64,000 nt of DNA from an uncultured Prevotella sp. (GCA_902800365.1 CADCEF010000017.1:24262-88261); one strand, 5' to 3'. Numbered from the stretch's first letter, positions 50,135-60,121 are shown. A program made the numbers and translations. The notes: generated by a model from the sequence alone, not told the origin.

Positions 50135-51705
50135 ATTTCGTTTATTTTTTCGTTTTCAATAATGTTCAGCATCTTGAAAGTTGCCTTGATGGCAGCTTCA
50201 GTCTGGTCGGCATCCAGTCCGCGAGTGCGGAGGATTTTTCCGTTGTCGTTCCAGGTTATGACGGTCTGCACAAGTGCATCGGTACGTCCGCCTGGCGGGA
50301 TCGTAACGGCGTAGTTCTGCAGAATGGGGAACGTGCGGTCGAGATACTTCTTGTATATGTATCGCAGCGACTTTACGAAGGCATCGTACTGACCGTCGCC
50401 AGTGGCCGAAGCCTCATACTCCTTGCCATTAATCTCAACCTTGACGTTGGCCCCCGGTTTGAGTCCGTAAGCCGTTGAAACCACGTAACTTACCAGCTTA
50501 ACCTTATCCTCGGGCGCATCGTGTTTCAGCACGTCGCTCACGATGAACGGCAGATCTTCCTGTGTCACAATCTCCTTTTTGTCGCCCAGCTCGGTTATGC
50601 GCTGTGTAACGCGGCGTGTCTGCTCAGGAGTGAGCTCCAAGCCAAGCTCTTCAAGGTTCTTGGCGATGTTGGCCTTACCGCTGTTCTTGCCAAGCGCGTA
50701 CTCACGTCGGCGACCGAATCGTTCTGGAACCAGAGCGTTGCAGTAAAGATTATCTTTCTTGTCGCCATCGGCATGCACACCAGCCACCTGCGTAAACACA
50801 TTATCGCCAATGATGGGCTGATTTGGTGCAACAACTATGCCGCTGTAACTCTCGACTAGGCGAGAGATATCGTTCAACTTGTCCTCGCGGATGTTAGTGC
50901 GGGCGTTGAACTGATCCTTCAGAATCACCTGAACGCTCGACAGTGGTGCATTACCGCATCGCTCGCCAAGTCCGTTCACTGTTACGTGCAGACCTTTGGC
51001 ACCGCTCAGCACGGCAGCCAGCGAGTTAGACACAGCCAGATCGTAGTCGTTATGAGCGTGGAAGTCGAAGTGTGTATCGGCATAGCGCTTAAGCATCTTG
51101 CGGAAGTACTCGATGCACTGCAGCGGATTCATGATACCCAGTGTGTCGGGCAACATAAAGCGGCGGATACCGATGTCACAGAGAGCATCCATCAGTGTAT
51201 AGACATAAGAAGGCGACTCTTTCATGCCGTTGCTCCAGTCTTCGAGATACAGATTTACAGTAATGCCCTTTGAGTGAGCGTATTTCACCTCACGGATGAT
51301 ATCCTCGATGTGCTCCTCAGGCGATTTCTTCAGTTGATGAGTGCAGTGTTTCAGTGAGCCCTTAGCCAGCAGATTCAACGTCTTGCAGCCACACTCGGCA
51401 GCCCAATCAACGCTTTTTCCACCATCAATAAAGCCAAGCACCTCTACCCTTTCAAGCTTGTCGATACGGGCGGCATAGCGGCAAATCATCTTCACCGCAT
51501 CTTTCTCGCCCTCGCTCACTCGTGCCGACGCCACCTCGATACGATCCACATTCAGATCGCTCAGCAGCATGCGCGCTATTATCAGCTTTTCGTGAGGCAG
51601 GAACGACACGCCGCTGGTCTGTTCGCCATCGCGCAGCGTTGAGTCCATTATCTCAACAAAGGGCTGTATGCGCTTGTATTTGTTTACTTGTTCGCTTGTT
51701 CCCAT
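50131..51705 (-). CDS. second isopropylmalate/citramalate synthase-like enzyme (LeuA2/CimA-like)
   Basis: 524 residues. A TIM-barrel acyl-CoA lyase ([49 protein letters not shown]) plus an allosteric C-terminal domain ([27 protein letters not shown] in parts). It belongs to the citramalate/2-isopropylmalate synthase group and lies between leuD and leuB. The operon already holds leuA, so this one may make citramalate for isoleucine; three Ile codons in the leader peptide fit that idea. The ATG at 51705 overlaps leuD by 22 bases. Confidence 0.85.
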   Translation of the reverse strand: MGTSEQVNKYKRIQPFVEIMDSTLRDGEQTSGVSFLPHEKLIIARMLLSDLNVDRIEVASARVSEGEKDAVKMICRYAARIDKLERVEVLGFIDGGKSVDWAAECGCKTLNLLAKGSLKHCTHQLKKSPEEHIEDIIREVKYAHSKGITVNLYLEDWSNGMKESPSYVYTLMDALCDIGIRRFMLPDTLGIMNPLQCIEYFRKMLKRYADTHFDFHAHNDYDLAVSNSLAAVLSGAKGLHVTVNGLGERCGNAPLSSVQVILKDQFNARTNIREDKLNDISRLVESYSGIVVAPNQPIIGDNVFTQVAGVHADGDKKDNLYCNALVPERFGRRREYALGKNSGKANIAKNLEELGLELTPEQTRRVTQRITELGDKKEIVTQEDLPFIVSDVLKHDAPEDKVKLVSYVVSTAYGLKPGANVKVEINGKEYEASATGDGQYDAFVKSLRYIYKKYLDRTFPILQNYAVTIPPGGRTDALVQTVITWNDNGKILRTRGLDADQTEAAIKATFKMLNIIENEKINEI

Positions 51706-52280
51706 ACCTCTGTTTTTTCTTTGTTCTGTACTAGGAAATCGATGTCGTCGAGTCCATGCATCAAACAGTGTTTCTTGTATCCGTTGATGTCGAAGTGCTC
51801 GCTTCGGCCGGTAGCCTTGTTGGTTACGGTTTGATTCGGCAGATCAACCTCAACCTCCATCTTCGGGTTGGCCGCGATGCTATCGAAGAGCTCAGCCAAA
51901 AATGCCTCGCTCACCACTACGGGCAGCACAAAGTTGTTAAGCTCGTTGTTCTTGTGAATATCGGCAAAGAACGAGCTGATTACCACGCGGAATCCGTAGC
52001 CTGCGATAGCCCAGGCAGCGTGCTCTCTCGATGAGCCAGAACCGAAGTTCTTTCCTGCCACAAGTATACAGCCCGAGTATTTGGGATTGTTCAGCACAAA
52101 GTCCTTATTTGGTGTACCGTCGGCGTTGTATCGCCAATCGCGAAACAGGTTGTCGCCGAAGAACTTCTCCTCGCGGGTTGTAGCTTTAAGGAATCGGGCT
52201 GGTATTATCTGGTCGGTGTCAACATTCTCCAATGGAAGTGGCACACAAGTTGATGTTATGATGTTGAATTTCTGTTTCAT
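51684..52280 (-). CDS. leuD: 3-isopropylmalate dehydratase small subunit
   Basis: 198 residues, aconitase swivel domain: [19 protein letters not shown] in part, [17 protein letters not shown] and [15 protein letters not shown]. Works with LeuC. ATGA overlap with leuC. Confidence 0.96.
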   Translation of the reverse strand: MKQKFNIITSTCVPLPLENVDTDQIIPARFLKATTREEKFFGDNLFRDWRYNADGTPNKDFVLNNPKYSGCILVAGKNFGSGSSREHAAWAIAGYGFRVVISSFFADIHKNNELNNFVLPVVVSEAFLAELFDSIAANPKMEVEVDLPNQTVTNKATGRSEHFDINGYKKHCLMHGLDDIDFLVQNKEKTEVWEQANK

Positions 52281-53671
52281 AATAGTTCTCTTGGATCAGT
52301 AATTACACCTGTTATTGCGGCGGCAGCGGCGGTTAGGGGCGATGCCAGAATGGTGCGTGCACCAGGGCCCTGACGACCTTCGAAATTGCGATTCGAGGTA
52401 CTAACGCTAAGCTTGCCTGCAGGAATCTTATCGTCGTTCATCGCCAAACAAGCCGAGCATCCGGGCTGACGTATTTCGAAACCAGCATCCTCAAGAACCT
52501 TGTCTAATCCCTCTTCGCGAATCTGCTTGTCGACAGCCCACGAGCCAGGCACCAGCCAAGCCACCACATCTGGCGACTTATGGCGACCCTTAACAAGATG
52601 GGCAAACGCACGAAAATCCTCGATACGGCCATTGGTGCAAGCACCTAAGAACACGTAATCAACCTTTGTGCCCAGCAGTTTCTGTCCAGCCTCAAAGCCC
52701 ATGTAGTTCAGAGCCTTCTCGAAACCTGCTTGAGGCGAATTGGCGTCTTCGGCATTAGCAGGAATGGCCTCAGTTATACCGATTCCCATACCAGGATTTG
52801 TACCATAGGTTATGCGAGGTTCGATATCGTCAGCATTGAAGGTCAGCTCCTTGTCGAACACGGCATCGTCACCACTCTTCAGCGTCTTCCAGTAAGCCAC
52901 AGCCTTATCCCACTCTTCGCCTTTTGGCGCATACTCGCGACCTTTAAGGTAATTAAAAGTGGTGGTATCAGGAGCCACGAAACCTCCGCGAGCACCCATC
53001 TCTATCGAGAGGTTACACAGCGTCAGTCGGCCCTCCATACTCATTGCCTTTACCGTTGAGCCAGCATACTCCACAAAGTAGCCAGTAGCACCGCTTGTAG
53101 TGAGTTTAGACATCAGATAGAGTGCCACATCCTTTGCCGTAACACCCTTGCCAAGCACACCATTAATCGATATGCGCATCGACTTGGGCTTCTGCTGCAG
53201 AATGCACTGCGATGCCATTACCATCTCTACCTCGCTGGTTCCTATACCAAAAGCTACGGCACCCATAGCACCATGAGTTGACGTGTGCGAATCGCCGCAA
53301 ACTATCGTCATTCCAGGCAGACTCAAACCCTTCTCCGGGCCAACCACGTGGATGATACCGTTATCCTTCGACATCATCCCGTAATGGGTAAGTCCGAACT
53401 CGGCAGCGTTCTTAGCCAGCGCGTCTACCTGCTTCTTCGATACAGGGTCGTCAATTGGTTTGTCCTGATCGTGTGTTGGCGTATTGTGGTCGGGCATGCA
53501 GAATATCTGCTTAGGACGGAAACATTTCAGTCCGCGGGCACGCATGCCATCGAAAGCTTGAGGCGATGTCACCTCATGACAATACAGGCGATCGATGTAT
53601 AGCTGAGTGGGGCCGTCTTCTACCTGCTGTACTACGTGTTTATCCCATATTTTATCAAATAATGTATTCAT
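52277..53671 (-). CDS. leuC: 3-isopropylmalate dehydratase large subunit
   Basis: 464 residues, aconitase family. Cys ligands of the 4Fe-4S cluster are in [14 protein letters not shown] and [24 protein letters not shown] and [10 protein letters not shown] also mark it. ATGA overlap with leuA. Confidence 0.97.
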   Translation of the reverse strand: MNTLFDKIWDKHVVQQVEDGPTQLYIDRLYCHEVTSPQAFDGMRARGLKCFRPKQIFCMPDHNTPTHDQDKPIDDPVSKKQVDALAKNAAEFGLTHYGMMSKDNGIIHVVGPEKGLSLPGMTIVCGDSHTSTHGAMGAVAFGIGTSEVEMVMASQCILQQKPKSMRISINGVLGKGVTAKDVALYLMSKLTTSGATGYFVEYAGSTVKAMSMEGRLTLCNLSIEMGARGGFVAPDTTTFNYLKGREYAPKGEEWDKAVAYWKTLKSGDDAVFDKELTFNADDIEPRITYGTNPGMGIGITEAIPANAEDANSPQAGFEKALNYMGFEAGQKLLGTKVDYVFLGACTNGRIEDFRAFAHLVKGRHKSPDVVAWLVPGSWAVDKQIREEGLDKVLEDAGFEIRQPGCSACLAMNDDKIPAGKLSVSTSNRNFEGRQGPGARTILASPLTAAAAAITGVITDPRELL

Positions 53672-55170
53672 TCTTCTTCCTTCTTAAATTTGTTGATACA
53701 GTCGATATAAGCTTCAACCGAGGCTGTTACGATATCGGTATTGGCGCCGAATCCATAGTACAGACTTCCGTCGTACTCCACCTGCATATGTACCTTACCT
53801 ACATCGTCAGAGCCTTTCGAGATGGCCTGAATAGTGAACTCCTTCAGTGTCATCTGCTTCATAATAATCTTCTTCAGCGCCTTGATAGCCGCATCCACAG
53901 GACCGTTTCCGCTGGCAGCAGCCTCAAATTTCTGCCCGCTGATATCGAGTCCGATAGAAGCAACACTCTTAACGCCCTTACCTGTAGTAACCTGCAGGAA
54001 GTCGAGTCTAACAGCATGAGTATCAGCAGTGTCGGCTCCAGCCAGCATCAGAGCGTCGGCATCGGTAACCTCCTTCTTCTGGTCAGCCAGAACAAGGAAT
54101 TTCTCATAAATCTTATCGAGTTTCTCTTCCGAGAGATCCACGCCGTTAACGTGCAGGCGATGCTTAAGAGCTGCCCTACCGCTTCGTGCGGTCAGCACAA
54201 TGCTGTTATCATCGATACCAACATCTTTTGGGTCTATAATCTCGTATGTTTGAACATTTTTCAGCACACCGTCCTGATGTATTCCGCTTGAGTGCGCAAA
54301 GGCGTTGCGACCCACGATGGCCTTGTTAGGTTGAACGGGCATATTCATCAAGCTCGACACCATTCGGCTGGTAGGATAAATCTTGATAGTATTTATGTTA
54401 GTCTCAATTTCCAGTTGCTTATGACACTTCAGAATCATCGCAATCTCCTCTAGCGATGTATTACCGGCGCGCTCACCTATTCCGTTGATTGTTACCTCAA
54501 CCTGTCGTGCTCCAGCCATCACTCCGCTAAGCGAGTTGGCAGTAGCCATACCCAAATCGTTGTGACAATGGGTAGAAATGATGGCACGATCGATATTATC
54601 TACATGCTCCATCAGATACTTTATCTTGTCGTGATACTCCTCGGGCAGACAGTATCCTGTGGTATCAGGGATGTTTACTACAGTTGCTCCAGCCTTGATA
54701 ACAGCCTCTACAACACGAGCCAGATACTCGTTGTCGGTACGACCGGCATCCTCGCAGTAGAACTCCACATCGTCTACGAAACGCTTGGCGTATTTCGTTG
54801 CAGCAACTGCGCGCTCCAGAATCTCCTCGCGGGTTGAGTTGAATTTATACTGGATGTGCTCGTCGCTTGTGCCGATACCTGTGTGAATACGCTTATGCTT
54901 AGCATACTGCAACGCCTCAAAAGCCACATCGATATCACGTTCTACAGCACGGCTCAGCGCACAGATAACGGGCCATGTAACGGCTTTAGAAATCTCAATT
55001 ACGCTATTAAAGTCACCGGGACTTGAAATAGGGAATCCTGCTTCGATAACGTCTACACCCAACTGCTCAAGAGCCTTAGCCACCTGAATCTTCTCTACGG
55101 TGTTCAACTGGCATCCGGGAACCTGTTCGCCGTCGCGGAGCGTTGTGTCGAAAATAAACAACCTTTCCAT
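53668..55170 (-). CDS. leuA: 2-isopropylmalate synthase
   Basis: 500 residues. [48 protein letters not shown] and HSSGIHQDG are catalytic-domain segments; the C-terminal LeuA regulatory domain binds leucine. First structural gene of the operon, beginning about 50 bp after the attenuator hairpin. Confidence 0.97.
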   Translation of the reverse strand: MERLFIFDTTLRDGEQVPGCQLNTVEKIQVAKALEQLGVDVIEAGFPISSPGDFNSVIEISKAVTWPVICALSRAVERDIDVAFEALQYAKHKRIHTGIGTSDEHIQYKFNSTREEILERAVAATKYAKRFVDDVEFYCEDAGRTDNEYLARVVEAVIKAGATVVNIPDTTGYCLPEEYHDKIKYLMEHVDNIDRAIISTHCHNDLGMATANSLSGVMAGARQVEVTINGIGERAGNTSLEEIAMILKCHKQLEIETNINTIKIYPTSRMVSSLMNMPVQPNKAIVGRNAFAHSSGIHQDGVLKNVQTYEIIDPKDVGIDDNSIVLTARSGRAALKHRLHVNGVDLSEEKLDKIYEKFLVLADQKKEVTDADALMLAGADTADTHAVRLDFLQVTTGKGVKSVASIGLDISGQKFEAAASGNGPVDAAIKALKKIIMKQMTLKEFTIQAISKGSDDVGKVHMQVEYDGSLYYGFGANTDIVTASVEAYIDCINKFKKEEE

Positions 55171-55220
55171 TTTACAATTTTACGATTTAATTATTTTACA
55201 ATTTGACTATTTATTCCATC

Positions 55221-55256
55221 AAAAAAGCCCTTCACACTCGGAAGTGAGAAAGGCTC
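55221..55256 (-). terminator. attenuator (leader terminator) of the leu operon
   Basis: On the minus strand AGCCTTTCTCAC pairs with GTGTGAAGGGCT (one mismatch, one G-T pair) around TTCCGA, followed by six T residues. The left arm and loop overlap TCACTTCCG, which also pairs with the leader peptide coding region (antiterminator). Confidence 0.85.
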
Positions 55257-55309
55257 TTTATAATTTCTGTATCTATATGCTGAACTATATACACACCCTA
55301 TCACTTCCG
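55239..55309 (-). promoter_or_regulatory. antiterminator pairing in the leu leader
   Basis: CGGAAGTGA in the leader RNA (55309-55301) is perfectly complementary over 9 nt to TCACTTCCG (55247-55239), part of the terminator's left arm and loop. The two folds exclude each other. A ribosome stalled on the Leu/Ile codons (4-16) would leave this arm free, and so favour antitermination. Confidence 0.78.
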
Positions 55310-55365
55310 CCTGCCCCAAGCAGTCGAATAATAATTAGGCCGTTAAGTAGATTCAGACTCTTCAT
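55285..55365 (-). CDS. leuL: leu leader peptide (attenuation), 26 codons
   Basis: A 26-residue frame from ATG to TAG. Leu is at positions 4, 6, 7, 10, 15 and 16 and Ile at 11, 12, 13 and 26, so nine of residues 4-16 are Leu or Ile. Codons are CTG, CTA, CTT, CTA, CTG, CTT and ATT x3. It lies 21 nt after the predicted start of transcription and is followed by an attenuator hairpin before leuA. This is the classic leader-peptide design for amino-acid control. It is too short for standard gene finders. Confidence 0.83.
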   Translation of the reverse strand: MKSLNLLNGLIIIRLLGAGGSDRVCI

Positions 55366-55392
55366 ACTTGATCTCAATTTTAATTTCGGCTG

Positions 55393-55424
55393 CAAATTTA
55401 ATCTTTTTCATTGGAATAAACAAA
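55393..55424 (-). promoter_or_regulatory. leu operon promoter
   Basis: TAAATTTG (55400-55393) and TTTG (55424-55421) on the minus strand are exactly 20 bp apart. The start should be near 55386, just before the leader peptide ATG at 55365. Confidence 0.82.
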
Positions 55425-55562
55425 CAATTTGTAACTTTTTTATTAGAAAAACTAACATTTTATCACGTTTCCCTATTTTTATAGGCATAAATCAATATCA
55501 ATTCTTCATACACATATTATATTTTATAGTTATTTTGGTTGCAAATATAAGAAAATTCTTTG

Positions 55563-55570
55563 TATCTTTG
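55563..55570 (+). promoter_or_regulatory. GH25-rlmH -7 box
   Basis: TATCTTTG fits TAnnTTTG, 21 bp before the ATG at 55592; a TTGC lies at 55539-55542, 20 bp upstream. Confidence 0.6.
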
Positions 55571-55591
55571 CATCCGAAAAGTAGTAAATAA

Positions 55592-56911
55592 ATGAAAAAG
55601 GTATTAATATCTATTATATCACCCCTGCTGCTGTTGTCGGCATCCACATACTATCTGCCCCAGCCAACCCACAAAGACATGCAGCTAAACGCCGCCATCA
55701 GAAAAACAATACCCGCCCGCAAAGATACCCTGACAAAGGACACCATACCCGCAGGCCTCGACGACGAATTCAAATATTACTTCGACCGCCACAACGTGAT
55801 GGACGAGGGTTATGAGATGGTTGCAGCATTTGCAAACGGGAAACGACTTGAAATAGAACCCGCCCGCCGACTAACCGTATGGAACGTAGGCACTTGGCGC
55901 AATCGAATCCATGAGGGTACGGCTCTGGCAGTAGATACCGCAGGATATACCATTATTGCGACATTTGATGCCGACACCATCAAAACCGGATTGCGCATCG
56001 ATACCATTGGCACATATCTTGGCGACTTTACAGGCACCACAGCCCACGGCCACGGAGCCTACGTAACCAATGGCAGTTATTTCGAGGGTCACTGGGTTGA
56101 GAATACTCGCGACGGATTCGGCATACAGTTGTTTACTACCGATGGCGAAGAACCGCGACTGCAGGTTGGCGAGTGGAAGAAAAACCGTTTCTGGGGCGAG
56201 CGCATGAAGTACACTTCCGAGCGTATCTACGGTATCGACATTGCCCGCTATCAGCACGGCAAAGGTCGCCACAAATACCCCATCAACTGGAAACAACTTA
56301 GCATCAACTATCTCGGTCGCAAAAGTAATAAGAATGTTCACGGAACAGCCGATTATCCTGTTTCGTTCATATTCATAAAAAGTACCGAGGGCGTAAGCAT
56401 CACAAACAAGTATTATGCCGACGATTATGCCCAGGCACGCAAGCATCATATTCCCATCGGCGCCTACCATTTCTTCTCGCTCAAGAGTTCAGGTGCAGCC
56501 CAGGCTCGACATTTCATAAAGCACACCAAGTTCCTGAAGGGCGACCTTCCTCCAGTGCTCGATGTTGAGCCCAGCGACAAGCAGATAGCTGCAGCTGGCG
56601 GCCCTGAGAAGATGTTCCAGCAGATTCGCATTTGGCTCCGTATGGTCAAGGCTCGTTGTAGGGTTTCACCTATTTTATATATTAACCAGATGTTCATCAA
56701 CAAGTATTTCAGCATGGTTCCCGACATTAAGCGCGACTACGATGTATGGATAGCCCGCTATGGCGAGTATAAACCCGATGTACGACTGGCCTTCTGGCAA
56801 CTAAGCTCCGATGGGCGCGTAAAGGGCATAACGGGTGATGTTGATATCAACGTGTTTAACGGCTATAAGAGTCAGTTCGACGAGTTTGTAGCAAACAAAA
56901 GTATAAAATGA
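55592..56911 (+). CDS. GH25-family lysozyme with MORN-like N-terminal domain
   Basis: 439 residues. An N-terminal signal or anchor segment (MKKVLISIISPLLLLSAST) is followed by a region with MORN-like words (GTYLGDFTGTTAHGHGAYVTNGSYFEGHW in parts) and then, from about residue 210, the GH25 catalytic domain: YGIDIARYQ, FIFIKSTEGVS, IGAYHFFS, PVLDVEPS and YDVWIARYGEY. The DIARYQ Asp and the DVEP Asp/Glu are the acid residues of the family, which cuts the MurNAc-GlcNAc bond of peptidoglycan. Overlaps rlmH by 4 bases. Confidence 0.9.
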   Translation: MKKVLISIISPLLLLSASTYYLPQPTHKDMQLNAAIRKTIPARKDTLTKDTIPAGLDDEFKYYFDRHNVMDEGYEMVAAFANGKRLEIEPARRLTVWNVGTWRNRIHEGTALAVDTAGYTIIATFDADTIKTGLRIDTIGTYLGDFTGTTAHGHGAYVTNGSYFEGHWVENTRDGFGIQLFTTDGEEPRLQVGEWKKNRFWGERMKYTSERIYGIDIARYQHGKGRHKYPINWKQLSINYLGRKSNKNVHGTADYPVSFIFIKSTEGVSITNKYYADDYAQARKHHIPIGAYHFFSLKSSGAAQARHFIKHTKFLKGDLPPVLDVEPSDKQIAAAGGPEKMFQQIRIWLRMVKARCRVSPILYINQMFINKYFSMVPDIKRDYDVWIARYGEYKPDVRLAFWQLSSDGRVKGITGDVDINVFNGYKSQFDEFVANKSIK

Positions 56912-57378
56912 AAACAATACTGATATTGGTTGGCAAGACCACCGACAAACACTTTCAGGCAGGCATCAACGATTATGTTGAGCGCATAGGGCACTATATG
57001 CCCTTCGAGTTGTTCACCATCCCCGAACTGAAGAACACCAAGAGTCTTAGCGAGGAGCAGCAAAAGCAGGCTGAAGGAGATCTGATTCTTAAGCAGATTC
57101 AGCCCAGCGACACCGTTGTACTGCTTGATGAGCACGGAAAGGAGTTCCGCAGCGTTGAGTTTGCCAAATGGCTTGAACAGAAAAGAAATACAGCCCGCCG
57201 ACTGATATTCGTCGTAGGCGGACCGTATGGTTTTTCTCCTGCCGTTTACTCTCGCGCAAACGAACAGATTTCATTATCAAAAATGACGTTCTCGCATCAA
57301 ATGATTCGTCTGGTGTTCACAGAGCAGATCTACCGCGCCTGTACCATCATCAAAGGCGAACCATACCATCACGAGTAA
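56908..57378 (+). CDS. rlmH: 23S rRNA (pseudouridine-1915-N3) methyltransferase RlmH
   Basis: 156 residues of the SPOUT fold: LILVGKTTDKHF, LDEHGKEFRSVEFA, FVVGGPYGFSP and SLSKMTFSHQMIRLVFTEQIYRACTI in parts. It methylates pseudouridine 1915 of helix 69. The stop codon directly abuts the stop of the convergent peptidase gene. Confidence 0.97.
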   Translation: MKTILILVGKTTDKHFQAGINDYVERIGHYMPFELFTIPELKNTKSLSEEQQKQAEGDLILKQIQPSDTVVLLDEHGKEFRSVEFAKWLEQKRNTARRLIFVVGGPYGFSPAVYSRANEQISLSKMTFSHQMIRLVFTEQIYRACTIIKGEPYHHE

Positions 57379-58254
57379 TCAAAGATCGTTATAATTCTGA
57401 ACGGCGAAGGTGCTGGTGCGCATGTCGCCAGTTTCAAAGCCACGCTTTAGCCAACGCTTGCGCTGGTCGCTGGTGCCGTGAGTGAACGACTCGGGCGTAG
57501 CACGACCCTGCGCCTTCTTCTGTAACCAATCATCGCCAATAGCCTTAGCAAGTTCAAGTCCTTTTTCTAAATCACCATACTCCATAGAGTGTTTCATAGC
57601 GTCCTCGTAATGAGCCCACACACCGGCATAGTAATCGGCCAAAAGCTCCAGTCGCACACTAATCTGATTTGCACTTACCTTATCTGTCTGATTCATAGCC
57701 TGATGTGCTTTGTTCAGCGTGCCTGTTAAATATTCTATGTGGTGACCTATCTCATGAGCTATCACATAGGCGTAGGCAAACGTGTTACCCTCAACACCCA
57801 GCTGTCGTTTCATCTGCGTAAAGAACGAAAGGTCAACATATAGCTTCTGGTCGCCAGAGCAGTAGAATGGACCAACGGCAGCTGTAGCCGAACCACAAGC
57901 CGAGTTTACTTGATTAGTAAACAGCACTAGTGTGGGATATTGGTATTCGCCCCAGCCGTTGTCCTGGAAGACCTTTGTCCACACTTCCTCTGTAGATGCC
58001 AGAATCTTCTTGCAGTCAGAGGCCAACTCCTGCTCTTCCTCAGTAAAGTTCTCCTCGCCCACAGTCTCTGTCGGAGCCTGCATCGTCTGCTGCACCACGT
58101 TGTTTACAACATCGCCCACGTTTCCACCCTGTAGGAATGTAAACAGAGCAATAATGATAATACCGCCGATACCACCGATACCAGCCTTGGCACCACCGCT
58201 CAATCCGCGGCGATCCTCAACATTCGAGCTTTCGCGCCTTCCGTCTAATCTCAT
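57379..58254 (-). CDS. neutral zinc metallopeptidase (YpfJ family)
   Basis: 291 residues. An N-terminal Gly-rich helix (GGIGGIIIIALFTFLQGG) crosses the membrane; the zinc motif is HEIGHHIEYL with downstream ELLADYYAGVWAH; SACGSATAAVGPFYC and GTSDQRKRWLKRGFETGDM are typical. The active domain should face the periplasm. The ORF meets rlmH tail to tail with no terminator between. Confidence 0.92.
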   Translation of the reverse strand: MRLDGRRESSNVEDRRGLSGGAKAGIGGIGGIIIIALFTFLQGGNVGDVVNNVVQQTMQAPTETVGEENFTEEEQELASDCKKILASTEEVWTKVFQDNGWGEYQYPTLVLFTNQVNSACGSATAAVGPFYCSGDQKLYVDLSFFTQMKRQLGVEGNTFAYAYVIAHEIGHHIEYLTGTLNKAHQAMNQTDKVSANQISVRLELLADYYAGVWAHYEDAMKHSMEYGDLEKGLELAKAIGDDWLQKKAQGRATPESFTHGTSDQRKRWLKRGFETGDMRTSTFAVQNYNDL

Positions 58255-58269
58255 AGCTTTTAGGTTTTA

Positions 58270-58304
58270 TTATTTAATGTTTAATCTTAAATGTTTAATT
58301 TTTA
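58270..58304 (+). repeat. heptamer spacer upstream of the metallopeptidase gene
   Basis: A run of TTTAATG-TTTAATC-TTAAATG-TTTAATT-TTTAACG words fills the gap between the DUF5715-like gene and the metallopeptidase gene. This is the degenerate form of the TAATGTT heptamer array. Confidence 0.75.
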
Positions 58305-59069
58305 ACGTACCGTCATGTGAAAACATCCTTGCTTAACCTCATATTTAATGTAGCATCGTCCCTGCTCACGCATATCGCGCAGAACCTCCGACAGCACATA
58401 TTTCAGCGAGTCGTTACGTACAGCTCGTCTTGCCGGACCATCAGGATTCTCAACTGTCTCGTAGCGATTGTAGCAGATGTCGAATGTGGTGCCATACAGA
58501 TGGCATGAGTTCTCTGTAGCATTTCCATTATGCCTGCGCAGCTTCTTCACATCGGCCTCCGAGCGTAAAACGCTGGTAACAATAAGTCGGTGCAAGGGCA
58601 CACCTTTTACATACAGACTATCGAAGAAGGCCGTACCTATGTCCTGCAGCAAAACCGCCGCACGAGGAACCAGATATGGAATGCTCGAGTATAACGGATC
58701 TATGTGATAATAAGGATTAGCACCAACATAAACCAGTTCGTTTTTACGCTTCTCAGCATCCTCGCGGTCTTTCACTCGTTTCACGCCCCACTTCATAGCT
58801 GCCTGTAGCTGAACCATCTGAGTATCAGGGAAACAGGCCTTAAAGCTTGGCACAGAATAGATACGATGCTTTTCTGAGAGACTATAGGTGCGGGGTGCGA
58901 TATGAGTGATTTCCTCGCTCTCGGATGAGCTATTGATAACAGACATATCTCTATTTTCTGTCTTCCCACCTCTAGCTTCTGCCACTTGCGGAAAGCACAA
59001 TCGTACCCCTGCGAGTAGCACTACAGCCACTGTAAAACCTATCAAATATTTTTTTTTTGTCAGTTTCAT
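58302..59069 (-). CDS. DUF5715-like membrane-anchored protein with M15-type zinc motif
   Basis: 255 residues. One N-terminal helix (YLIGFTVAVVLLAGVRLCF) leads to a periplasmic domain with VTSVLRSEADVKKLRR, SCHLYGTTFDICYNRY and FHMTV at the end. His-x-x-Gly-x-x-x-Asp in the middle segment and the last His resemble the zinc site of D-Ala-D-Ala carboxypeptidase (M15), so a peptidoglycan role is likely. The exact family is not proven. Confidence 0.65.
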   Translation of the reverse strand: MKLTKKKYLIGFTVAVVLLAGVRLCFPQVAEARGGKTENRDMSVINSSSESEEITHIAPRTYSLSEKHRIYSVPSFKACFPDTQMVQLQAAMKWGVKRVKDREDAEKRKNELVYVGANPYYHIDPLYSSIPYLVPRAAVLLQDIGTAFFDSLYVKGVPLHRLIVTSVLRSEADVKKLRRHNGNATENSCHLYGTTFDICYNRYETVENPDGPARRAVRNDSLKYVLSEVLRDMREQGRCYIKYEVKQGCFHMTVR

Positions 59070-59091
59070 CTAAAAATTTTCTTTTGCGTTG

Positions 59092-59099
59092 CAAAGATA
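59092..59099 (-). promoter_or_regulatory. -7 box of the DUF5715-like/metallopeptidase unit
   Basis: TATCTTTG on the minus strand fits TAnnTTTG and lies 22 bp before the ATG. The nearest TTTG is 25 bp upstream. Confidence 0.58.
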
Positions 59100-59112
59100 C
59101 AAATTATTTTTG

Positions 59113-59120
59113 TAACTTTG
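59113..59120 (+). promoter_or_regulatory. phoH operon -7 box
   Basis: TAACTTTG fits TAnnTTTG; transcription should start near 59127. This rules out the ATG at 59057 and supports the TTG at 59147 as the phoH start. Confidence 0.68.
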
Positions 59121-59146
59121 TGCCCAAATTTAAAAAACTTCAGCAT

Positions 59147-60121
59147 TTGATAGAGAAACATATCGTATTAGAAGACATTGACCCCGTGATATTCTATGGG
59201 GTTGGCAACGGGCACTTACAGATGATTCGCTCGCTATTTCCAAAACTGCGCATCATGGCTCGCGACAACGTAATACGCGTTCTTGGCGACGAAGAGCAGA
59301 TGGCTGCATTTGAAGAGAGTACCGAGAAACTGCGCGCCCACGTACTACGTTTCAACTCACTAGGTGACGAGGATATCCTTGACATTATTAAAGGTAAGCG
59401 CACGCGCGATGACGTACCTGATGGCGTAGTATGTTATTCTATGTCGGGCCGCCCCATCAAGGCGCGCACACCTAATCAGCAGCAACTTATTGAAGCCTAC
59501 AACAAAAACGACATGATTTTTGCCGTTGGACCAGCTGGTACAGGTAAGACATATCTGTCTATAGCCCTCGCTGTAAAGGCACTTAAGGACAAAACCGCAA
59601 AGAAAATAATACTGAGCCGTCCTGCCGTTGAGGCTGGAGAGAAGCTCGGATTCCTTCCTGGCGATATGAAGGAGAAGATTGATCCCTATCTACAACCACT
59701 CTACGATGCACTCGAGGATATGCTGCCACAGGTGAAGCTGCAAGACATGATGGAGAAACACATCATACAAATAGCTCCGCTTGCATTTATGCGCGGTCGC
59801 ACACTTAGCGATGCCGTAGTAATCCTCGACGAAGCTCAGAACACAACTCCCGCCCAGATACGTATGTTCCTTACACGTATGGGTTGGAACACCAAGATGA
59901 TTATCACGGGCGACATGACTCAGATAGACCTGCCTCACTCGCAGAAGAGCGGACTCATCGAAGCTCTGCACATATTAAATAATGTAGAGGGCATCGGCAT
60001 CGTCAATCTCGATCGAGGCGACATCGTACGCCACAAACTCGTAACCCGCATAGTCAATGCCTACGAGGAATTCGACAAGGAGATGAAAGGTGAATTTGAT
60101 AATAACACAATAAAGAGATGA
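59147..60121 (+). CDS. phoH: PhoH-like ATPase, TTG start
   Basis: 324 residues. The TTG at 59147 gives [18 protein letters not shown], the usual N-terminus in this phylum; earlier starts are upstream of the promoter. Walker A is [11 protein letters not shown] and Walker [11 protein letters not shown], with RGRTLSDA and [11 protein letters not shown]. PhoH proteins are RNA-linked ATPases of uncertain function. Overlaps purC by ATGA. Confidence 0.93.
   Translation: MIEKHIVLEDIDPVIFYGVGNGHLQMIRSLFPKLRIMARDNVIRVLGDEEQMAAFEESTEKLRAHVLRFNSLGDEDILDIIKGKRTRDDVPDGVVCYSMSGRPIKARTPNQQQLIEAYNKNDMIFAVGPAGTGKTYLSIALAVKALKDKTAKKIILSRPAVEAGEKLGFLPGDMKEKIDPYLQPLYDALEDMLPQVKLQDMMEKHIIQIAPLAFMRGRTLSDAVVILDEAQNTTPAQIRMFLTRMGWNTKMIITGDMTQIDLPHSQKSGLIEALHILNNVEGIGIVNLDRGDIVRHKLVTRIVNAYEEFDKEMKGEFDNNTIKR

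Larger units (their letters stand above)
55171..55591 (-). promoter_or_regulatory. 421-bp region holding the leu leader and the divergent GH25 promoter
   Basis: From right to left on the minus strand: leu promoter (55424-55393), leader peptide (55365-55285), attenuator hairpin (55256-55221) and an A/T-rich stretch of TTTTACA words up to leuA. The right part (55425-55591) is A/T-rich, with the plus-strand promoter of the GH25 gene near its end and nothing else that I can identify. Confidence 0.8.
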
